Source: Sinorhizobium terangae
GTDB lineage: Bacteria > Pseudomonadota > Alphaproteobacteria > Rhizobiales > Rhizobiaceae
Assembly: GCF_009601505.1 (NCBI RefSeq)
Contig: NZ_WITC01000099.1
Location: 1-64,000 of the forward strand
Direction of reading: 5' to 3'
DNA: 64,000 nt
Of the stretch, positions 57,718 to 64,000 are shown one piece after another. A model generated the notes under the pieces. It did not search any database and had not been told where the DNA came from. It saw only the letters and a list, made by a program, of their open reading frames with translations. Within the stretch, counting starts at the first letter, position 1. Every line of letters begins with the position of its first letter. The position numbers and the translations under genes were made by a program.

Positions 57718-59769
57718 ATGCATCTGAGGACTTTGTCCATCGAAAACTTTCGCGCTATCGAGTCAATTGATGTTGAGTTTACGGAGCGTGTTAACGTTGT
57801 CGTTGGCCCGAATGCGGTTGGGAAGACTACAATTCTGGAGGCGATCCGTCTGCCCAAGGCAGTCTTGGCTCCGCGTACTCAAAACGAGTCTGCTCAAGCA
57901 CTTATTTCTATGGGTGCGGTTTCTCCCCACAATCCTCAGCAACTTATTGCAGAGGCGATCGCTCGCGACCCCTTAAAGCCCGTAATAATCCGATGCGGCT
58001 ACCAACTTAATGCCGATGAGATTGCAACAGTCGCCGATGGACAGCAGCAACTAGTAACTCGACTTATACGTTCGCGATTAAACGACAATCTTTCACCTGC
58101 AAATTTCGCAGCTTTTCTGTCCTCTCAGGCCGGGCAATCAACTTTGCAGGAGGCGAGCAAGGAAATTGCTCAAGGGCTGGAAAGACTCCAGGCAATGAGA
58201 GGCATTTGCCGGCTCGATTTGCTAATCGATTTTCGATCTTCGCAAATTTCCACACCGGACCCGACGGGCGCAGCGATCATCGCTTTCCTTGATGAGCGCT
58301 TGTCTCCTGAAGAGACGAAGTTTAGTTACTTTCCCGCTGACCGAGCTCTACCTCGCGGTGAACAGCCAATACAACTTGGAATACAAGACGCGGTTCAGCA
58401 GCTTGAAGCACACAATTCACAGCCGCAAAGTAAGTATAATCGCCTGAAGAACACGATTTTCAACGCGATAGTGGGTTCTGAATCAGGACGAAACGCGATC
58501 CGTGAAAACTTTGAACGGATCTTCTCCGGCGTGCTGAAAGGCCGTGAGTTAGTAGGAGCGGGCGTTAATCAGTACGGTCTGTTGACGATCAACGTGAGAG
58601 ATTTGGAATCCGGACGCGTTTTCGACATTGATGCAATGAGCAGCGGCGAAAAGGGACTAATTCTCACATTTCTCTTGATTGAACGAACTCTCGCAAACGG
58701 CGGCGTCGCTCTACTTGATGAGCCAGAGCTGCATCTAAACCCAGCAGTTTGCAAAGATATTCTCGCCTTCATGGTAGATGCTTACGCGATCAGAAAAGAT
58801 CTGCAAGTAATTCTGTGCTCCCATTCCCCAGAGATACTTGCTGGCACATTTGGGCGCGAGGAATGCGCGCTATTTCACCTGGTATCCGGTACTCTTCTAA
58901 GCCGCGTGCGGAGAAGTGATGGAGAGGCCGTCGCCGAAGCACTTCGCCAGTTGGGTACATCGGAGAGCGAGGGGCTTTTATACAAAGCGACGATTTTTGT
59001 TGAAGGGGAGCATGACGTTGAGCTGCTCGAGTTGGGCTTTGGCTCTATTTTGCGGCAACACAAACTGAAAGATCTGGGAGGCCGAACAGAGGTCGAAAAG
59101 CAAATCAGACAGCTTCAAGAAGCAGAGAAGTCCGGCGTGACGTTGACGCCCAGATATTTCATTTTTGATAAAGATGACGTGCCCACAAATTTGGAGAGTT
59201 CGAGCAACATCAAGGTATTGCAGTGGGATCGTCGTTGTCTTGAAAATTATCTTATCGACGTAGACATCTTGACCACCTTATTAAAGGATACGGATATTGT
59301 CAGGACACCGATTGCGAGTGAGGGCGAACTCAGCCGACTTCTAAAGCAACTCGCTTTGGGGCATCTGGATGATGCAGTCGTCAAAGAAGTCTATGACGGC
59401 ATGGCGTACGAAAACCCGGGTCGACGGCCGCGCGAGACTAGCGGCAAAACCTTCGAAGAGGTTTCCGCTATTCTGTACGGTCGGCTCGAGCAGATTTCGC
59501 AGCAGATATCTGGTCTTCACCAGCGGGATTGGCAGGTGAAATTCGTCAGAATGTGCGAGGCGCGAAAGGCGGAACTGCTGCCGCTTTGGGACGCGGAATG
59601 GAAAGAGCGCTGTGATGGAAAGCGGCTTTTTCGGGAACTGCAGCAAAATATTTCTATGAAGATTCCGATGCGGAGTTTCAAGCGACGTATCATGGAGCGG
59701 ATGCGCGGAGTCCCGACAACTGACAACTGGCGAGCAATCGAGGGGCTTCTCAAGCAATTGATTGCCTGA
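57718..59769 (+). CDS. ATPase-TOPRIM fusion (OLD-like/PARIS-like candidate)
   Basis: A 683-residue protein. The N-terminal ABC/SMC-type ATPase (1 to about 410) has Walker A GPNAVGKTT (30-38), signature MSSGEKGL (307-314), Walker B ALLDEPELHLNP (331-342) and CSHSPE (367-372). The C-terminal part (about 420-683) looks like a TOPRIM or DUF4435 domain: Glu429 in FVEGEHD, Asp484 and Asp486 in FIFDKDD, then RRCLENYLID. ATPase plus TOPRIM is the plan of OLD nucleases and Gabija GajA; ATPase plus DUF4435 is that of PARIS AriA and AriB, here in one chain. Base composition differs: 32 of 60 bases are G/C at 57961-58020, against 41 of 60 at 60361-60420. It stands alone between unrelated genes. Confidence 0.85.
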   Translation: MHLRTLSIENFRAIESIDVEFTERVNVVVGPNAVGKTTILEAIRLPKAVLAPRTQNESAQALISMGAVSPHNPQQLIAEAIARDPLKPVIIRCGYQLNADEIATVADGQQQLVTRLIRSRLNDNLSPANFAAFLSSQAGQSTLQEASKEIAQGLERLQAMRGICRLDLLIDFRSSQISTPDPTGAAIIAFLDERLSPEETKFSYFPADRALPRGEQPIQLGIQDAVQQLEAHNSQPQSKYNRLKNTIFNAIVGSESGRNAIRENFERIFSGVLKGRELVGAGVNQYGLLTINVRDLESGRVFDIDAMSSGEKGLILTFLLIERTLANGGVALLDEPELHLNPAVCKDILAFMVDAYAIRKDLQVILCSHSPEILAGTFGREECALFHLVSGTLLSRVRRSDGEAVAEALRQLGTSESEGLLYKATIFVEGEHDVELLELGFGSILRQHKLKDLGGRTEVEKQIRQLQEAEKSGVTLTPRYFIFDKDDVPTNLESSSNIKVLQWDRRCLENYLIDVDILTTLLKDTDIVRTPIASEGELSRLLKQLALGHLDDAVVKEVYDGMAYENPGRRPRETSGKTFEEVSAILYGRLEQISQQISGLHQRDWQVKFVRMCEARKAELLPLWDAEWKERCDGKRLFRELQQNISMKIPMRSFKRRIMERMRGVPTTDNWRAIEGLLKQLIA

Positions 59770-59894
59770 TGGCTGGAATATGGCGCGACGTGCCGTACGT
59801 GTGAGCGGCCAAGGTAGGCGAGTCCGCTGTCACACCCCTGTAAAACACCGGCTCTATCCCTCGGCACCATCTTTCTCCCACCGAGGGCAATCCC

Positions 59895-60875
59895 ATGAAA
59901 ACGCTTCTCTCCGCCGTTGCCGCAGCGCTCGTCGCCGGCCTCATGTCCACCACGGCTTATGCCGAAAGCCTGGTGCTTTATACGAGTCAGCCGAATGAGG
60001 ATGCGCAGGCGACGGTGGATGCGTTCGAGGCGGCTAACCCGGGCGTCGAGGTCGAGTGGGTGCGCGAGGGGACGACGAAGATCATGGCCAAGCTGATGGC
60101 CGAGATCGAGGCGGGCAATCCGGTGGCGGACGTGCTTCTGATCGCCGACACGGTGACGATGCAGCGGCTGAAGGAGGGCGGGCATCTGCTGCCTTACAAG
60201 TCGCCGGAGGCGGCGGGCTACGATGCCGCGCTCTATGATGCGGACGGAGCCTATTACTCGACCAAGATGATCACGACAGGCATCGTCTACAACACATCCG
60301 CCGCGATGAAGCCGGAAGGCTGGCAGGATCTCGTGAAGCCCGAGGCCAAGGGCCTCGTCACCATGCCGAGCCCGCTCACCTCTGGTGCTGCCCTGATCCA
60401 TGCCGAGACGCTTGCCGGCATTCCCGGCCTCGGCTGGGACTATTACAAGGCGCTTGCCGAAAACGGCGCGACGGCCGCCGGCGGCAATGGCGGCGTGTTG
60501 AAGGCGGTCGCGACCGGCGAGAAGGCCTATGGCATGCTCGTCGATTTCATGGCGATCCGCGAGAAGGCCAAGGGCGCGCCGGTGGAGTTCGTCTTCCCGG
60601 CCGAAGGCGTTTCCGCCGTCACCGAGCCGGTCGGCATTCTGAACACCGCGAAGAACGTCGATGCCGCGAAGAAATTCGTCGACTTCCTTCTCTCCGAGGA
60701 AGGCCAGAAGGTGGCGGTGAAGATGGGCTATATCCCGGCCCGCAACGGCGTGGCGCTGCCGGAAGGCTATCCGGCCCGCGAGACGATCAAGGTGCTGCCG
60801 GTCGATGCCGCGGCGGCGGTCAAGAATTCCGAAGCGGACCTCAAGACCTTCTCCGGCATTTTCGGGACGAACTGA
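59895..60875 (+). CDS. Fe(III)-type ABC binding protein
   Basis: A 326-residue periplasmic protein of the FbpA/AfuA-like type II class. The signal peptide is MKTLLSAVAAALVAGLMSTTAYA. SLVLYTSQPNEDAQATVDAFE, VEWVREGTTKIMAKL and the C-terminal half YIPARNGV fit the family, which also includes thiamine and phosphonate binders. GAGGG precedes the ATG. First gene of an importer operon; two strong hairpins follow its stop. Confidence 0.88.
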   Translation: MKTLLSAVAAALVAGLMSTTAYAESLVLYTSQPNEDAQATVDAFEAANPGVEVEWVREGTTKIMAKLMAEIEAGNPVADVLLIADTVTMQRLKEGGHLLPYKSPEAAGYDAALYDADGAYYSTKMITTGIVYNTSAAMKPEGWQDLVKPEAKGLVTMPSPLTSGAALIHAETLAGIPGLGWDYYKALAENGATAAGGNGGVLKAVATGEKAYGMLVDFMAIREKAKGAPVEFVFPAEGVSAVTEPVGILNTAKNVDAAKKFVDFLLSEEGQKVAVKMGYIPARNGVALPEGYPARETIKVLPVDAAAAVKNSEADLKTFSGIFGTN

Positions 60876-60911
60876 TCGCCTCATGACGCGAGCGGACGAG
60901 ATCGCCCGCAG

Positions 60912-60931
60912 CCGGAGCGCGAGCGCTCCGG
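60912..60931 (+). repeat. Intercistronic hairpin 1 after the binding-protein gene
   Basis: Arms CCGGAGCGC and GCGCTCCGG are perfect inverted repeats with a two-base centre, 36 bases after the stop. Confidence 0.55.
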
Positions 60932-60948
60932 TGGAAGCTGACGCGGAA

Positions 60949-60980
60949 GGCGGCTCCGGGCTGAAACTCCCGGAGCCGCC
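60949..60980 (+). repeat. Intercistronic hairpin 2 after the binding-protein gene
   Basis: Perfect 12-bp arms GGCGGCTCCGGG and CCCGGAGCCGCC with an eight-base loop. No T-run follows. Confidence 0.65.
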
Positions 60981-61164
60981 TCGGCGTCTGCTGTCGAGGG
61001 TGCGGCGTTTCGGCCCATTGCGGTTTTTCTTCGGCGGCGGGGAGGCGGCGGAAAGCCGGCCTCCCCAAACGGCTCCCGCAAAACTGCCCGGCGAACTGAC
61101 GCGGACGTTGCGCGTCCAGTTGCCGGCGATGCCTTACGTCACGGAAGATAACTCCCTCAAGGCG

Positions 61165-62898
61165 ATGCCGCCGCATGGCGCCGGGGCAGGGCGCGCCTTC
61201 CGCGCCCGCAAGCGGCGGGCGGCATCCGGCGGCGAGCCGGGCTGGCTGCTGCCCTTCGTGCTTTGTGCCGTGCTGCTGCTCTCCGTGTTGCCTCTCGCGC
61301 GCCTTGCCGGGGCGGGGGTGAGCGGGCTTGTGGACGGTGAGGCGGCGCGGCTGATCTTCGAGCCAGCCACCTTCGCGGCGCTCCGCAACACGCTCGTCAC
61401 CGCCACCGGCGGCATGGCCGTCTCGCTTATCCTGGGTTCGCTCTTCGCCTTCGCGGTGGCGCTCACCGATACCAGGGGCAAGCTCACTTTAAGCTTCGCC
61501 TTCATGCTGCCGATGATGATCCCGCCGCAGGTGACGGCGCTTGCCTGGGTGGGAATGTCGGGGCCGGCGAGCCCGTTGCTCAAGACGCTGGGGCTGGCGC
61601 CGCCGCTCGGCAGCCCGCAGCCGCTCTATTCGCTTTCCGGCATCGCGCTTCTTTTGGGCGTGCAGCATGCGCCGCTCGTCTTCCTGGCGCTCAAGGCCGG
61701 GCTTGCGGCGAGCCCGCGCGACGGCATCGAGGCGGCACGGCTTGCGGGGGCGGGGCCGTTCCGGGTCTTCCGCGACATCGTGCTGCCGCTGGCAACTCCG
61801 GGGCTGATTGCCGGCGGGGCGATCGCCTTCGTCTCAGGCGTCGGCAATTTCGGCATTCCGGCGATCCTCGGCATTCCCGCCGGGATCGAGACGCTGCCGA
61901 CGCTGATCTTCAGCCGGCTGGCGAGTTTCGGCGCCGCCACCTTCGGCGAGATCGCGCTGATCTCGACGCTGATCGCGGCGATCTCCGCCGGCGGTCTGCT
62001 GGTGCAGCAGCGGGCGCTTTCCGGCCGCGACTATCGCCTCATCGGCCATTCCGGCGCGCGCGCCGCCTTCGCGCTCGGGCGCTTGCGCATCGCTCTCGAA
62101 GCGCTGCTATGGGCCGCGCTGGCGCTGGTGCTGGTGGCGCCCCTTCTCGCGCTTATCGCAAGCTCGCTGGTGCCGGCCTATGGCGTGCCGGTCAATTTCA
62201 AGACGGTATCGCTCAGTGCCTATGGTGAAATCCTCTTCCGCCAGTCGATCACGCTGACGGCGCTCAAGAATTCGCTCTTCCTCGCCTCCGCCGCGGCGCT
62301 CGGCCTGCTGGTCGTCACCGTGCCGGCCGCCTATCTTCTGACTCGGCGGAAGGGCGTGCTTGCCAATCTCGTCGCCATCCTGATCGAGATCCCCTATGCG
62401 CTGCCCGGCATCGTGCTTGCCGTCGCCTTCATCCTCACCTTCGCCGCGCGGCTGCCGTTCGTCGGCGTTTCGCTCTACGGCACGATCTGGATCATTCTCG
62501 CCGCCTATTTCTCCTCCTTCCTCGCCGTCAGCCTGAAGCCTGTCATGAGCGCGTTTTTGCAGATGGACCCCTCGCTCGAGGAGGCGGCAAGACTTGCCGG
62601 TGCGGGTTTCTCCCGGCGGATGCGCGACGTGCTGCTGCCGCTGATCGCGCCGGCGGCCGGAGCTTCCGTCATCCTCGTCTTCCTGATCGCGGCGAACGAA
62701 CTGACGGTCTCGGCGCTGCTCTGGTCGGCGGGCACGCAGACGCTCGGCGTCGCGATCTTCAATCTCGACGACAGCGGCTCGTCCGATCTCGCCTCGGCGC
62801 TCTCGGTGCTCGTCGTCCTCCTGGTGATCGCGCTGATGACGGCGCTCGAATTTTTCGCAAAGTACCTGCCGGAGGGCGTGCTGCCGTGGCGCAACTGA
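61165..62898 (+). CDS. Fe(III)-type ABC permease (double)
   Basis: A permease of about 577 residues with two six-segment halves, as in FbpB/SfuB. The EAA motif occurs in each half: EAARLAGAGPFRVFRDIVLPL and EEAARLAGAGFSRRMRDVLLPL. The start is uncertain. In-frame ATGs lie at 60883, 61129 and 61165; the first would add about 95 residues of low-complexity sequence spanning two strong hairpins and is unlikely. Its end overlaps the ATPase gene by 13 bases. Confidence 0.88.
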   Translation: MPPHGAGAGRAFRARKRRAASGGEPGWLLPFVLCAVLLLSVLPLARLAGAGVSGLVDGEAARLIFEPATFAALRNTLVTATGGMAVSLILGSLFAFAVALTDTRGKLTLSFAFMLPMMIPPQVTALAWVGMSGPASPLLKTLGLAPPLGSPQPLYSLSGIALLLGVQHAPLVFLALKAGLAASPRDGIEAARLAGAGPFRVFRDIVLPLATPGLIAGGAIAFVSGVGNFGIPAILGIPAGIETLPTLIFSRLASFGAATFGEIALISTLIAAISAGGLLVQQRALSGRDYRLIGHSGARAAFALGRLRIALEALLWAALALVLVAPLLALIASSLVPAYGVPVNFKTVSLSAYGEILFRQSITLTALKNSLFLASAAALGLLVVTVPAAYLLTRRKGVLANLVAILIEIPYALPGIVLAVAFILTFAARLPFVGVSLYGTIWIILAAYFSSFLAVSLKPVMSAFLQMDPSLEEAARLAGAGFSRRMRDVLLPLIAPAAGASVILVFLIAANELTVSALLWSAGTQTLGVAIFNLDDSGSSDLASALSVLVVLLVIALMTALEFFAKYLPEGVLPWRN

Positions 62899-63941
62899 TC
62901 CTCAATCACGTGACCAAGGATTTCGGAGGCGGCCGGCCGGCGGTGGCGGACGTCTCGCTGACGCTCCGCCGGCAGGCCTTCCTCGCACTCCTCGGCCCCT
63001 CGGGCTGCGGCAAGACGACGGTGCTCCGCATGATCGCCGGCTTCGAGCAGCCGACGGACGGCTCGATCTCCTATGGCGAGCGGCGGCTTTCGGATGCCGA
63101 ACGCGCGCTGCCGCCGGAAAAGCGCAACATGGCGATGGTGTTCCAATCCTACGCGCTCTGGCCGCACATGACCGTCGCGCAGAATGTCGGCTATCCCTTG
63201 AAGGTGAGGGGCATTTCCGGTGCTCAATGGCGCAAGCTCGTGGGCGAGGCGCTGTCGCTGGTCAGGCTCACCGACCTTGCCGAACGGCGGCCTGCCGAGC
63301 TTTCCGGCGGCCAGCGCCAGCGGGTGGCGCTCGCCCGCTGCCTCGTCACGCAGCCGGATGTCGTGCTGCTCGACGAGCCGCTCGCCAATCTCGACCAGCA
63401 TCTGAGGAAGGCGATGGAGGAGACGTTTCGCGCCTTCCACGAGCGCTCCGGCGCCACCATGGTCTATGTCACCCACGACCAGGCGGAGGCGATGGCGCTC
63501 GCGACCGACGTCGCGGTGATGTCGGAAGGCCGGCTTCTGCAGGTGGCGCCGCCGGCGGAGATCTATGCCAGGCCGGAGGGCCGCATCGTCGGCGGACTGA
63601 TCGGCCGCGGCAGCATCCTCCGGCTGCCGCTGGCGGAGAGCGGCGAAAGGCAACTCGGCTGGCCGGTGCTGCGTGAGGCCCTTGGGTCGCGCGGTGCAGA
63701 TGGTGCGAGCGGCGGGCTGCTTGCCGACGTGCCCCCTGCCGACATGCTGGTCAGGCCGGAACACGTCCACCGCGGCACGGACGGCATTCTGATGCGGGTC
63801 ATGTCGTGCGTCTTCGAAGGCGAGCGCTTCGCGCTCGATCTTGCGCTTGGAGATGGCCAGCGGCTGAAGGCCTTCAGCAGCGTGGCGATCGCCGAAGGGC
63901 AGACGGTGCCCTTCGTGATCGCGAGCGGTTGGCGGCTTTGA
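62886..63941 (+). CDS. Fe(III)-type ABC ATPase
   Basis: A 351-residue ATPase with Walker A GPSGCGKTT, signature LSGGQRQRVALARCL, Walker B VVLLDEPLANLD, switch VTHDQAEAM, and a C-terminal TOBE-like regulatory domain (about 240-351). It starts with GTG preceded by GGAGGG and overlaps the permease stop. Powers uptake of the ligand bound by the 59895 gene product. The last 59 bases of the window hold no gene. Confidence 0.93.
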   Translation: MAQLILNHVTKDFGGGRPAVADVSLTLRRQAFLALLGPSGCGKTTVLRMIAGFEQPTDGSISYGERRLSDAERALPPEKRNMAMVFQSYALWPHMTVAQNVGYPLKVRGISGAQWRKLVGEALSLVRLTDLAERRPAELSGGQRQRVALARCLVTQPDVVLLDEPLANLDQHLRKAMEETFRAFHERSGATMVYVTHDQAEAMALATDVAVMSEGRLLQVAPPAEIYARPEGRIVGGLIGRGSILRLPLAESGERQLGWPVLREALGSRGADGASGGLLADVPPADMLVRPEHVHRGTDGILMRVMSCVFEGERFALDLALGDGQRLKAFSSVAIAEGQTVPFVIASGWRL

Positions 63942-64000
63942 AATTGGCGCTGGGCCTGCGCGTTCAGTGCGTCGGCCCCGCCACTCACCCGCCATCCCCG

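Overview
The window reads as a piece of a Sinorhizobium/Ensifer-type genome (Rhizobiales, Alphaproteobacteria). The grounds are high G+C with short AT-rich intergenic gaps, several copies of a two-palindrome intergenic repeat of the kind known from rhizobia, DUF982, BTLCP and DUF924 genes, a TTG-started rpsU close to cspA, and many small regulator/transporter/oxidoreductase units. I saw no rRNA, tRNA, CRISPR array, transposase or integrase. The genus is an inference; no database search was possible.

Layout. 1-1.8 kb: a divergent pair made of a secreted Gly/Pro-rich protein (cut by the window edge) and a BTLCP cysteine peptidase, then a secreted CHAP/NlpC-like hydrolase. 2.4-5.6 kb: macAB-type exporter. 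5.7-9.2 kb: isochorismatase-like hydrolase divergent from a LysR regulator, a TetR regulator with a perfect palindromic operator, and ilvC. 9.6-10.7 kb: TauE/SafE permease and a small periplasmic protein. 10.9-18.0 kb: a sugar module (aldo/keto reductase, 2-hydroxyacid dehydrogenase, LacI regulator, binding protein, permease, ATPase, ketose epimerase-like TIM barrel), with a LacI-type box between the divergent genes and a second box inside the binding-protein gene. 18.2-22.8 kb: small genes (DUF982, CBS-BON, YdjM-like membrane protein, betaine-binding protein, L,D-transpeptidase, lipoprotein, 33-residue membrane protein). 22.9-29.4 kb: methyltransferase, Thr/Ser dehydratase, aminotransferase, NTF2-like protein, acyltransferase-3/SGNH protein.

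29.4-33.3 kb: ABC/HlyD exporter divergent from its TetR regulator across a 23-bp operator. 33.3-34.4 kb: RES-Xre toxin-antitoxin pair. 34.7-36.5 kb: class III adenylate cyclase with TolB-like and TPR parts. 36.5-40.2 kb: reductase, GST, TetR, SDR. 40.3-44.6 kb: methyltransferase, then a likely operon of a citrate-synthase-like lyase, a frameshifted phenylacetate-CoA-ligase-like gene, a VOC protein and a GST. 44.9-47.4 kb: two equal-length tandem paralogues with degenerate GGDEF domains. 47.6-52.0 kb: RND pump. 52.1-57.5 kb: AI-2E family permease, rpsU, cspA, LysR/DUF924 pair and a frameshifted Nudix gene. 57.7-59.8 kb: an isolated, lower-G+C ATPase-TOPRIM protein, the best candidate here for an undescribed or divergent defence system. 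59.9-63.9 kb: Fe(III)-type ABC importer.

Recurring themes are divergent regulator/target pairs with visible palindromes, strong hairpins between binding-protein and permease genes in both import operons, intergenic palindromic repeats next to start or stop codons, and two small frameshifts that could be real decay or sequencing error.
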